A stretch of DNA of 10,067 nucleotides from an uncultured Neomegalonema sp. (lineage in GTDB: Bacteria > Pseudomonadota > Alphaproteobacteria > Rhodobacterales > Rhodobacteraceae): assembly GCA_937944035.1 (NCBI GenBank), contig CALDZQ010000253.1, forward strand, positions 1 through 10,067, given 5' to 3'. The translations under genes and the position numbers were made by a program. Positions 1 through 5,983 of this stretch are shown here, in pieces. Below the pieces are notes generated by a model, which was not told the origin of the DNA, made no database searches, and saw only the letters and a program-made list of their open reading frames with translations. Position 1 is the stretch's first letter. Each line of letters opens with the position of its first letter.

Positions 1-68
1 TTGCCAAGGCATTCAGGCTCCATCAGTTCCCACATACGGTCAGTGATAACACTACGATCCGATTCCAC
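1..68 (-). CDS. IS5-family transposase, N-terminal fragment (partial)
   Basis: Only the first 22 codons are visible. They start with GTG at 68-66, four bases after a near-perfect AAGGAGGT ribosome-binding site. The peptide contains TDRMWELMEPECLG, which resembles the N-terminal DUF4096-type segment of IS5-family transposases (pattern: D..W..MEP.CLGK). The DDE catalytic domain would lie beyond position 1. The gene runs in the same direction as the upstream kinase and binding-protein genes, so read-through transcription could enter it. Family assignment rests on this short motif and the terminal structure; intactness cannot be judged. Confidence 0.68.
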   Translation of the reverse strand, partial: MESDRSVITDRMWELMEPECLG

Positions 69-138
69 AGCAACCTCCTTAAAAGGAAGCATGAATCACA
101 ATTCAGATCAGTTGGGAATCCCAATACTCAACAGACCC
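1..138 (-). mobile_element. IS5-like insertion sequence, terminal part
   Basis: This is the left-edge fragment of an insertion sequence whose transposase reads leftwards out of the window. On the minus strand the putative terminus begins GGGTCTGTTGAGTATTGGG, directly at the stop codon of the binding-protein gene. About 55 bp of terminal non-coding sequence, including a short TTGGGA/TCCCAA inverted repeat at 111-123, leads to a strong Shine-Dalgarno AAGGAGGT (73-80) and a transposase start. The boundary lies within CTAG at 138-141, which fits the YTAR target of the IS5 subgroup, or TA as in some related groups. The other terminus and the target duplication are outside the window, so the exact end is inferred to within 1-3 bases. 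Confidence 0.7.
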
Positions 139-1364
139 TAGCGCGCCGCGTACTCGGCCATGAAATGCTTCACCGCGTCGGAAGGCGTCATCGACGGGTC
201 ATCCCAAACCGTCTGCACCGCCGCCTGTATCTGCGAAATCCGCTGTTGCGGCAGGGACAAGACCATCGAGGGGACGCTGCTGTCAGGCTTCGCCAAAATC
301 GACATGCCAAGCCGCGCGCAGGCGTCAAAACCATCGGCGGCAACGCTGTCAACAACCGGCAGAGACCCTTTGATCTGCGCGAACAGCTTCTGGTTTTCGG
401 GGGCGAGCACAACATCGATCAACACCTTCTGCGCCTGAGGGATGTTGTCAGTGGTGTTCTCCGGTAAGACGAAGACATCCAGCACAAGGCTCATCACATC
501 GTCATTGCCCGGCGCGGGCACACAGGCGAAGTCGCGGCCCGGCACTTTCCCGGCGTTGAGAAACGCACCTTTCGCCCAATCGCCCATCACATGCATCGCC
601 GCCGCACCCGCTATCACATCAGCAGTGGACTCGCTCCAATGGCCTTTATGGGCATGGTCCGGGCTTACCGCCTCGTCGCGCAAACGCATCAGCAACGCGA
701 ACACCATCTCCATATCCGACGCGTGTTCAGGATCATTCAGGGTCGCATCGATCATATGCCGGTACAGTTCCCCACCCCCGACATCCAGCAACACCGTCAA
801 AAACAGCAACGTGCGCTCCCACGCCGTCCCGCCCAAAGCAAGCGGACGATACCCCGCCGCCCTGATCTGCACCGACTGATCGAGAAAATCCTCCCAATCA
901 CGCGGCGGTGACAGGGAAAGGCTCCGGTATATATCGAGATTGATCCACGCCCAGTTTTCCGTGTGCAGCCCGACAGGCAAAGCCCCTGTGCCGCCCTCCA
1001 CCCGCAGCAACGACTGCACCACGGGCAGCAGCCTGTAGCGGTCGAGCGGTCCGGCGACTTCCTCAAGCGGTTTGGTTATGCCCAGCGTTATCAGCTGCTC
1101 TATATCGGGGCCGCCGTGCCACTGCACCGCTGCGGGCGCATACCCGTTCGCGATCCGCTCAATCGCATAGCTTTTCAGCGCGGCTTCGCTTTTGCGCGGT
1201 GTGCAGTACATGACATTGTCATCTTCTTTCATCCGCTCAACAAACACATTCAGCGCCGCCCGTTCGGATGGACTGGTCCAGAAATGCAGCAACTCAATCG
1301 TCTCTGCGCGGGCGGCAGAGGCCGTTACGATAAACGCCAGGAAAAAAGATCCAATTTCCCTCAT
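138..1364 (-). CDS. Periplasmic sugar-type ABC solute-binding protein
   Basis: A 408-residue extracellular solute-binding protein of the family 1 (UgpB/MalE-like, COG1653) type. Residues 1-20 form a Sec signal peptide: short charged start, hydrophobic FFLAFIVTA, then AARA before E21. The mature protein opens with TIELLHFWTSPSERAALNVF, the classic first strand and helix of this family. Length is normal for the family (about 400-430). The start is 8 bp after the kinase stop with a GGATGGGA-like ribosome-binding site, so the two are probably one transcript with coupled translation. No permease or ATPase gene is visible; downstream is an IS end exactly at the stop codon. It may deliver a carbohydrate to a transporter elsewhere, or act as the periplasmic sensor of the adjacent kinase. 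The ligand cannot be read from sequence. Confidence 0.88.
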   Translation of the reverse strand: MREIGSFFLAFIVTASAARAETIELLHFWTSPSERAALNVFVERMKEDDNVMYCTPRKSEAALKSYAIERIANGYAPAAVQWHGGPDIEQLITLGITKPLEEVAGPLDRYRLLPVVQSLLRVEGGTGALPVGLHTENWAWINLDIYRSLSLSPPRDWEDFLDQSVQIRAAGYRPLALGGTAWERTLLFLTVLLDVGGGELYRHMIDATLNDPEHASDMEMVFALLMRLRDEAVSPDHAHKGHWSESTADVIAGAAAMHVMGDWAKGAFLNAGKVPGRDFACVPAPGNDDVMSLVLDVFVLPENTTDNIPQAQKVLIDVVLAPENQKLFAQIKGSLPVVDSVAADGFDACARLGMSILAKPDSSVPSMVLSLPQQRISQIQAAVQTVWDDPSMTPSDAVKHFMAEYAAR

Positions 1365-1372
1365 GTCCCATC

Positions 1373-2878
1373 CTAACCCTTTGTCTTGGTCTCCACACCG
1401 ACAGTTTCTGCCGCACGTAAAAACCGCTCTGCAGGAAAAATCAGGCTGACACAGCTGCCCTCGCCCGGAGCGCTGTCAATATCAATGCGGCCGTTATGGG
1501 CTTGCGTGACCTTATTGGCGATGGCCAGCCCAAGCCCCAGACCACCGGCGGAGCGGCTGAACGCACTTTCAATCTGCTCGAACGGCCTTAGAAGACGCGG
1601 GATTGAGGCGTTCTCGATGCCAATACCGTAATCCGTTACCCGAATGGCAAAGTTCCCGCCTTGCGCACGACGCGCCGCGATCTTGATCTCAGTGCCCTCC
1701 GGCGAGAATTTAATCGCATTATCGACGATGTTAATCAGCGCTTGCGTCACGAGCCTGCGGTCAACCAACAGCCGCTCGCCCTGTTCGGAAAGATCTTGAA
1801 AATCAAGATCCACCGTCGCCTTATCCGCCAGCAATACGCGAGCGTCTGTGAACAGCTCATCAACGGTGACTTCTTCGTCATTGAGGACAACTTTCTCAGA
1901 CTCAAAGCGCGTAAATTCCAGAATGTCGCCGACAACCTCCAAAAGATGCTGACCGCTTTTGTAAATATCTTCCGCATACCCGCGATAAGCGGGGATTGCG
2001 TGCTTTCCGAATAATTCGCTTCTCAGAATATCCGCAAACCCGATCACCGCGTTAAGCGGCGTACGCAGCTCGTGGGATACGACACCGAGAAATTCCGTGC
2101 GGGAACGAAGGCCGCGCCGGGCATCTTCGTACAACACACGCGCCTTGCTCTCTGCCTGGTGAAGCGCCGCGTTTTTCCGCGCGAGATCGGCCGAGAATTG
2201 AACTTCCCTGAGAATCGCCTCTTTCTGACGTGCAAGAGCCGGACTGATAATCCAGCGCCACGTGACAAACAAAAGCATCAGGGCCAGCGTGATGGCGCTG
2301 ACGATAAACTTGTGAAACCGGTTGATATTCAGCGCTTGCTGCTCGCGCGCTTCCGTTGAAATTTCTTTCAGCGCCTGCCCGACCCTGCTGCTGCGCGCGG
2401 CGGCGAGGTCAATGATGGTCGGCCTGGCATAGCGCGTCTTCAGTGTCTCAAAATCGGCATCCACAAACAGGCGCGCCCGTTTGATAAAAGCGTCCAGCCG
2501 AGGAACAACATACGGCAACAATTCCTCCGATTTCGGCCCGACCGCTTCGAGTTCAGATGAAATCTTCCCGATCGACTCTTCCAACTGTGCAAGCCTGCCC
2601 TTAAGACCCGCCTGAAGCGTTTTGATGTAAGGCAAACTCGGCTCCGGCTCGGCCAATTCGTCGTAAAAATTCTGCAAAGACATGCTGACCTGCTCAAAGT
2701 CGAGGTGAATGCGATCAGCAGCCACGTCAAATGCAAGTATCCTTGAGGTTTGATTTTTACTAATGATGGAAAATGATAGAACAAATATTATGAGAAAAAA
2801 CAGTATTGCATATGTCACCATAAATAAATTCCGGTGAACTTTCAAAACTTCTTCGGCATTTACATTTTTATAAGACAT
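1373..2878 (-). CDS. Membrane sensor histidine kinase with helical periplasmic domain
   Basis: A 501-residue sensor kinase with two membrane segments (about 18-39 and 191-211) enclosing a roughly 150-residue periplasmic domain that looks all-helical. A cytoplasmic helical linker follows (about 212-262). The H-box FLGVVSHELRTPLNAVIGF has the phospho-acceptor H269. The ATPase domain shows the N-box (IVDNAIKFSPEG, N387), G1 (DYGIGIE, D416), F-box (PFEQ, 433-435) and G2 (GGLGLGLAI, about 445-453), so it should be active. There is no PAS domain, clear HAMP domain or receiver domain. A TAA immediately precedes the ATG, fixing the earliest start, but the ribosome-binding site is weak. The 5' end is AT-rich relative to the rest. 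No cognate response regulator is in the window. A helical periplasmic sensor beside a binding-protein gene recalls TorS-TorT and LuxQ-LuxP; that link is inferred. Confidence 0.93.
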   Translation of the reverse strand: MSYKNVNAEEVLKVHRNLFMVTYAILFFLIIFVLSFSIISKNQTSRILAFDVAADRIHLDFEQVSMSLQNFYDELAEPEPSLPYIKTLQAGLKGRLAQLEESIGKISSELEAVGPKSEELLPYVVPRLDAFIKRARLFVDADFETLKTRYARPTIIDLAAARSSRVGQALKEISTEAREQQALNINRFHKFIVSAITLALMLLFVTWRWIISPALARQKEAILREVQFSADLARKNAALHQAESKARVLYEDARRGLRSRTEFLGVVSHELRTPLNAVIGFADILRSELFGKHAIPAYRGYAEDIYKSGQHLLEVVGDILEFTRFESEKVVLNDEEVTVDELFTDARVLLADKATVDLDFQDLSEQGERLLVDRRLVTQALINIVDNAIKFSPEGTEIKIAARRAQGGNFAIRVTDYGIGIENASIPRLLRPFEQIESAFSRSAGGLGLGLAIANKVTQAHNGRIDIDSAPGEGSCVSLIFPAERFLRAAETVGVETKTKG

Positions 2879-3112
2879 TTAATCGACCACATTTCATGCC
2901 AATTCATCGTATTTTGGTTTTCTACGCGAACATAAACTTTTTCAAAAGGACGTATTCGAGTAAGTGAGTGAATTTTATTTAATGCAGGCATCACCACTTC
3001 ACAGAAGTTGAATTTTAAACGCAACACTACGCGCCCCGCCTGTTCAGCCAGGGCTAAAGCCGGAAAGCAGGAACTTTGTCGCAGATGCATAAGATTGCGA
3101 ATCAGTTCGGAT

Positions 3113-3143
3113 TTGTGTGAATGTAAGCGCATACATTTATAAT
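3113..3143 (+). promoter_or_regulatory. Probable lacI promoter
   Basis: A perfect TATAAT lies at 3138-3143 with a poor -35 match TTGTGT at 3113-3118 (19-bp spacer). Operator 1 fills the spacer and operator 2 covers the predicted start site, suggesting autorepression. Confidence 0.5.
3120..3137. promoter_or_regulatory. LacI-family operator 1
   Basis: AATGTAAGCGCATACATT is an 18-bp palindrome with one mismatched pair around the central GC, the typical form of LacI/GalR-family operators (central CG/GC step, AAGCGCTT-like core). It sits just upstream of the TATAAT box of the lacI promoter. The site matches operator 2 in 16 of 18 positions. Confidence 0.82.
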
Positions 3144-3167
3144 GCAAGCGCTTACATTGATTGTCGA
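3137..3167 (-). promoter_or_regulatory. Possible promoter for the kinase/binding-protein operon
   Basis: On the minus strand TCGACA (3167-3162, one mismatch to TTGACA) is followed by TATAAA (3142-3137) with a long 19-bp spacer, or CATTAT with 17 bp. Operator 2 lies in the spacer and operator 1 over the start region, so the same repressor could control this divergent operon. The leader to the kinase ATG would be about 250 nt, which is long; a closer promoter is possible. Confidence 0.35.
3141..3158. promoter_or_regulatory. LacI-family operator 2
   Basis: AATGCAAGCGCTTACATT is an 18-bp palindrome with one mismatched pair, close to the LacI-family core AAGCGCTT. Its centre is 21 bp from the centre of operator 1, two helical turns, so two repressor dimers would lie on the same DNA face. 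It overlaps the end of the TATAAT box and the expected lacI transcription start (about 3150), so binding should repress. Confidence 0.85.
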
Positions 3168-3207
3168 TTGATTTATGCTTCATGAAGAACCCGGAAAGGG
3201 TAAAAAT

Positions 3208-4236
3208 ATGCCAAAACATAACGCGGATAACGTCCCCACTCTGGAGGACGTTGCCCGGCGCGCAAATGTATCAACCGCAACCGTTTCACGATGCTTGAAC
3301 AAACCCGATTCCGTGCGAGAGGGAACGCGTCTGCGCGTCGAGCAGGCAATATCGGATCTGGGATATACACCAAACTTCGGTGCTCGCGCTTTGGCTTCAA
3401 ACCGCACCGGCACGATCGGGATCATCATCCCGACGATGGACAACGCTATTTTCGCTCAAGGTATACAGGCGATGGAGGAGGCGTTGTCAGAACAAAACAT
3501 CACATTACTCGTGGCAACCTCCGGCTATTCACCCGAAAGAGAGATGCTGAAGATCCGGGCGCTGGTCTCGCGGGGCGTTGACAGCCTCGCACTGATCGGC
3601 TTCGATCGGCCCGATACGGCATACAAATTTCTATCATCACGCTCAGTGCCCTTCGTTATATTGTGGAACTATTCCGCATCATCCCCTTACCCCTGTATCG
3701 GCTTCGACAATCACCGCGCCGCCGGAATGATCGCGCAGCGGGTGATGGATTTCGGACACCGTGACATTGCGATGATTGCGGGACGACGGGCCGGAAACGA
3801 CCGTGCGACGCAGCGTGTTAAAGGTGTCGAGAATGCGCTGTCCGGGCAAGGACTCACACTGATGGCCGGCGGGCCGATAGAATCCGGTTATTCACTGGAT
3901 GAGGGCGAAGCCGCCTGCATGAAGCTGATGTCAGGACCGAAGCGTCCAACGGCGATCATTTGCGGCAACGATGTCCTCGCCGCCGGTGTCATGCGCGGCG
4001 TCCGGCAGATGGGGCTGGAAGTCCCTGAGGATATATCGATCGTCGGTTTTGACGACATTGATCTCGCCTCAGCTCTGAATCCTGCCCTGACGACGGTACG
4101 CACACCGCATCGCCTTATGGGGCAAGCGGCGGCGAAGATGCTCTTGTCGCTTTCCGAACTCGACAAAGCGGACACGCGGCTGTGCTTTGACACCAAGTTG
4201 GTGAATCGCGGCTCTTTGGCCTCTGTAAAAACCTGA
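3208..4236 (+). CDS. LacI-family transcriptional regulator
   Basis: A 342-residue LacI/GalR-family regulator, normal length. The N-terminal helix-turn-helix is TLEDVARRANVSTATVSRCL (residues 11-30), followed by the hinge-helix segment ARALASNRT and a periplasmic-binding-protein-like sensor domain beginning TGTIGIIIPTMDNAIFAQGI and ending in ISIVGFDDIDLASALNPALTTVRTP. ATG 3208 is chosen over the in-frame ATG at 3175 because GGAAAGGG lies about 8 nt upstream and the helix-turn-helix begins at the usual distance. Two matching operators lie 50-88 bp upstream, so autoregulation is likely. Divergence from a kinase/sugar-binding-protein pair suggests a carbohydrate effector. Which sugar, and whether the kinase operon is truly a target, is inferred. 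Confidence 0.95.
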   Translation: MPKHNADNVPTLEDVARRANVSTATVSRCLNKPDSVREGTRLRVEQAISDLGYTPNFGARALASNRTGTIGIIIPTMDNAIFAQGIQAMEEALSEQNITLLVATSGYSPEREMLKIRALVSRGVDSLALIGFDRPDTAYKFLSSRSVPFVILWNYSASSPYPCIGFDNHRAAGMIAQRVMDFGHRDIAMIAGRRAGNDRATQRVKGVENALSGQGLTLMAGGPIESGYSLDEGEAACMKLMSGPKRPTAIICGNDVLAAGVMRGVRQMGLEVPEDISIVGFDDIDLASALNPALTTVRTPHRLMGQAAAKMLLSLSELDKADTRLCFDTKLVNRGSLASVKT

Positions 4237-4455
4237 AAACCGCTATCGCACGAAAGCTGTCCCCCGCCGGAGCGCCGGACACGCGCCATATCGGGACACG
4301 ATGCGCCGGAATGATCCGAACGCGACAGGTTGACGCGCATGAACGAAGCCACCCTTCCCCCAGCACACTGTTATGATTGCATTTTTTGAGAATGGCTCAT
4401 GGCTTGCGACGCCTTTTGCTAACAGATCACTCACAGGGAAAAGACAATGGCCATC

Positions 4456-4655
4456 TAAAATATCGCCGCCACCGCGATAGCTTACAGAAACTGTGCCCTC
4501 ACTTGCGAATACAGGTGCTGTCGGCGCAATGGCTCTCCTTGGCGCACAGCGCCACAGACGTTCGACCGCTGGGTGATCTCCTGAATGAGCATATTTCCCG
4601 ATATGCTCCGGTCGTGCCACGGTCGCCGCTCTTTCCCGGAGTGGCGACCGTTTTT
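4456..4655 (+). ncRNA. Candidate structured small RNA or lacI 3' UTR
   Basis: No convincing protein gene occupies 4237-4809, but 4461-4655 is dense in stem-loops on the plus strand: TATCGC/GCGATA (4461-4479), ACAG-AAA-CTGT (4484-4494), GGTGCTGT pairing with ACAGCGCC (4514-4521 with 4546-4553), GAGCATAT/ATATGCTC (4587-4608), then the terminator hairpin. GGCGC at 4541-4545 could instead pair with GCGCC 4549-4553, a competing structure. A TAAAAT at 4456-4461 could be a -10 box, but no good -35 is visible and a start there would cut the first hairpin. Alternatives are a processed lacI 3' UTR or a leader of the downstream lipoprotein gene. It matches no RNA family I recognise. Confidence 0.35.
4619..4655 (+). 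terminator. Strong intrinsic terminator
   Basis: CGGTCGCC (4620-4627) pairs perfectly with GGCGACCG (4643-4650). The stem continues inward through about five more pairs, including G-U, to a small loop, and TTTTT follows (4651-4655). It works only for plus-strand transcripts. No closer terminator follows lacI, so it ends either the lacI transcript or a separate small RNA. Confidence 0.85.
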
Positions 4656-4668
4656 CGTTCTCAAGAGC

Positions 4669-4683
4669 AAATACATTGTATTT
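4669..4683. promoter_or_regulatory. 15-bp perfect palindrome, possible operator
   Basis: AAATACATTGTATTT is a perfect inverted repeat (AAATACA-T-TGTATTT), about 130 bp upstream of the lipoprotein gene and just after the terminator. It could be a regulator site in that gene's promoter region; no regulator is identifiable. Confidence 0.35.
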
Positions 4684-4773
4684 GAAAGATTTTCCGGACA
4701 TTGCCCGAAAAAACTCCCGGACCGGATAACCCTCTCTCAACATCATTGCTTTACCCTGTCTGCAATCACCAAA

Positions 4774-4787
4774 CGGGCCAGAGCCCG
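4774..4787 (+). promoter_or_regulatory. Leader hairpin before the lipoprotein ribosome-binding site
   Basis: CGGGC-CAGA-GCCCG forms a perfect 5-bp stem ending about 10 nt before the AGGAG Shine-Dalgarno (4798-4802). It might stabilise the 5' leader or tune translation; the effect is inferred. Confidence 0.35.
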
Positions 4788-4809
4788 ATTGCCTCGCAGG
4801 AGTATAACG

Positions 4810-5478
4810 ATGAAAACCACCCTCTCACTGCTCGCTTTGATGAGTGTGTTCGCGCTTTCCGGCTGCGGCGACAAACCTGCGGATGCTAAGGCCGAAGACG
4901 ATACAGAAGTCAGCGCCACCGTTTCCGAACCCGCGACACCGGTTGTTGCCGGAGAAGTGGCGACAGAAGCCGCCGAAGAAATCGCCGCTGCCGAACCGGA
5001 AGTCGAAATCGACGCCGTGATCGAATTCAAAGGCGAGGATGGCAAACTCGGACTGGAGCGCACCTCTCTCGAAATGATCTCGCCCGTCCACGATGCCGCC
5101 AGCGACACATGGTCGGTATTTGTGCAGCTGGACGAGGAAGCCGCCACCGCGTTCTACGACCTCACCACCAAAACCACAGGTGAGGCGCTGACGATCATGG
5201 TCGATGACAAAATCGTCGCAACGCCCGTGCTTGAGACGGCGGTTTACGGCGGGGGTTTTGTTTTTAACGTCGAAAACGGCAAAGCCGCTGACATGGTGGT
5301 CGCCACCCTCAAAGGCGTCGAGCCATCCACTTCCGTGGTCAGCGAACTGGCTCCGGCAGACGGTGCAGAGCCTTCGGATGAGCCGGAAACAACGGCTGTC
5401 ACCACACAAACACCCGCAGAAGACGCGGAAGTAGCTGCCGAAGCGGATATTGAAGAAGATGATACCGGCATAGAATAA
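4810..5478 (+). CDS. Lipoprotein with SecDF P1-head-like domain
   Basis: A 222-residue predicted lipoprotein. The signal peptide ends in the lipobox LSGC with lipidated C19; the next residue is G, not the inner-membrane retention D, so outer-membrane sorting is likely. Residues about 22-66 are a low-complexity acidic/alanine linker. Residues about 88-170 resemble the SecDF P1 head subdomain (FVQLDEEAATAFYDLTTKTT, then LTIMVDDKIVATPVLETAVYGGGF; compare the SecD pattern F...G..F..LT...G..LAIVLDG.V.SAPV). The C-terminal 50 residues are again acidic and disordered. The start is set by AGGAG 8 nt upstream and the lipobox position; longer upstream starts would bury the signal peptide. A terminator follows, so it is probably monocistronic. 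SecD and SecF proper are absent. The domain call is from pattern memory; the function is unknown. Confidence 0.85.
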   Translation: MKTTLSLLALMSVFALSGCGDKPADAKAEDDTEVSATVSEPATPVVAGEVATEAAEEIAAAEPEVEIDAVIEFKGEDGKLGLERTSLEMISPVHDAASDTWSVFVQLDEEAATAFYDLTTKTTGEALTIMVDDKIVATPVLETAVYGGGFVFNVENGKAADMVVATLKGVEPSTSVVSELAPADGAEPSDEPETTAVTTQTPAEDAEVAAEADIEEDDTGIE

Positions 5479-5520
5479 GCGAGTCGCAGGGGGACTGCGA
5501 AATGCCTGCGCTTCAAGGCC

Positions 5521-5548
5521 CGCCCCGGAGGAAACTCCGGGGCGTTTT
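5521..5548 (+). terminator. Intrinsic terminator of the lipoprotein gene
   Basis: CGCCCCGGAG (5521-5530), a GAAA tetraloop, its exact complement CTCCGGGGCG (5535-5544) and TTTT form a textbook Rho-independent terminator 43 bp after the stop codon. A smaller hairpin, TCGCAG/CTGCGA at 5484-5500, precedes it. Confidence 0.92.
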
Positions 5549-5655
5549 CGCATTCGCAGACGGTCACAATCGCGATTGACCGATAATTCAAAACTTGGTT
5601 CTGGGATTGCATCATGTTATTGTGCAACGCAGCAATTTTTTGGAGACACCTTACT

Positions 5656-5955
5656 ATGAGCAAAATGAACCCCTTCAATCCAGTGGATTGGGTTGCACTT
5701 GGCGTACTCCAACAAACCCTTGTTATGAGCGCAGCTGAGACGATCATGCGCCGCTCGGCACTCATGGGCGCAGGCCAAATGGGTATGCCTGAAGTCACGT
5801 CAATGATGATGGAAAAACCTACCGCAGTTGCGAAAGGATTTGAAAAAGCCGCCATCGCAGCCTCGAAAGGCCAGAATGTCGCTCAAGTCACATCGGAATT
5901 CCTGAAACCGATGACCACAAAAGCCTCCAGCAACGCCAAACGTTTGCGGGAGTGA
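5656..5955 (+). CDS. Small phasin-like / 'antifreeze'-type helical protein
   Basis: A 99-residue protein starting MSKMNPFNPVDWV; ATG 5656 is preferred over ATG 5614 because TGGAGA lies about 10 nt upstream and the upstream extension looks non-coding. It is methionine- and alanine-rich and probably helical. The layout is an N-terminal hydrophobic helix with several Met residues, MMMEKPTAVAKGFEKAAIAA in the middle, and ending in LKPM..KASSNAKRLRE. This matches the short Rhodobacteraceae proteins usually annotated as phasin-like or, misleadingly, antifreeze proteins (EKP...A..A......P......N.KRL pattern). A role at polyhydroxyalkanoate granules is possible but not shown by the sequence. It has no signal peptide. 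It converges with thyX, 15 bp away. Confidence 0.75.
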   Translation: MSKMNPFNPVDWVALGVLQQTLVMSAAETIMRRSALMGAGQMGMPEVTSMMMEKPTAVAKGFEKAAIAASKGQNVAQVTSEFLKPMTTKASSNAKRLRE

Positions 5956-5962
5956 ATAAGCG

Positions 5963-5983
5963 GGGGCGGTTTATTCCCGCCCC
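5963..5983. terminator. Hairpin at the convergent gene junction
   Basis: GGGGCGG (5963-5969) pairs with CCGCCCC (5977-5983) around a 7-nt loop between the converging phasin-like gene and thyX, overlapping the thyX stop codon. There is no clear U-tract on either strand, so it may be a weak bidirectional terminator or a 3'-end stabiliser. Confidence 0.4.

Larger units (their letters stand above)
2879..3207. promoter_or_regulatory. Divergent intergenic control region between kinase and lacI genes
   Basis: This 329-bp AT-rich stretch separates the two divergent start codons. The right end (3113-3167) carries the operators and overlapping promoters listed separately. The left 230 bp would be the 5' leader of the kinase mRNA if transcription starts near the operators. 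In it I see only minor inverted repeats (ACTTC-ACA-GAAGT near 2996-3008, and a CCTG/CAGG-bounded hairpin near 3039-3070) and no open frame that looks coding. Confidence 0.6.

Noticed and set aside
2860..3219. 119-codon minus-strand open frame across the kinase/lacI gap
   Set aside because: It covers both operators and both promoter regions and overlaps the kinase start; the peptide is unlike any protein.
4377..4685. 102-codon plus-strand open frame in the same gap
   Set aside because: It reads straight through the intrinsic terminator stem and U-tract and shows no domain or ribosome-binding site.
4243..4746. 167-codon minus-strand open frame in the gap after lacI
   Set aside because: There is no family resemblance or good ribosome-binding site, and the composition looks non-coding; it runs across the palindrome, terminator and hairpins of the plus strand.
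4825..5553. Long open frame (242 codons) antisense to the lipoprotein gene
   Set aside because: It is a mirror of the GC-rich coding sequence, crosses the lipoprotein gene's terminator and has no recognisable domain, while the sense frame has a signal peptide, lipobox and ribosome-binding site.
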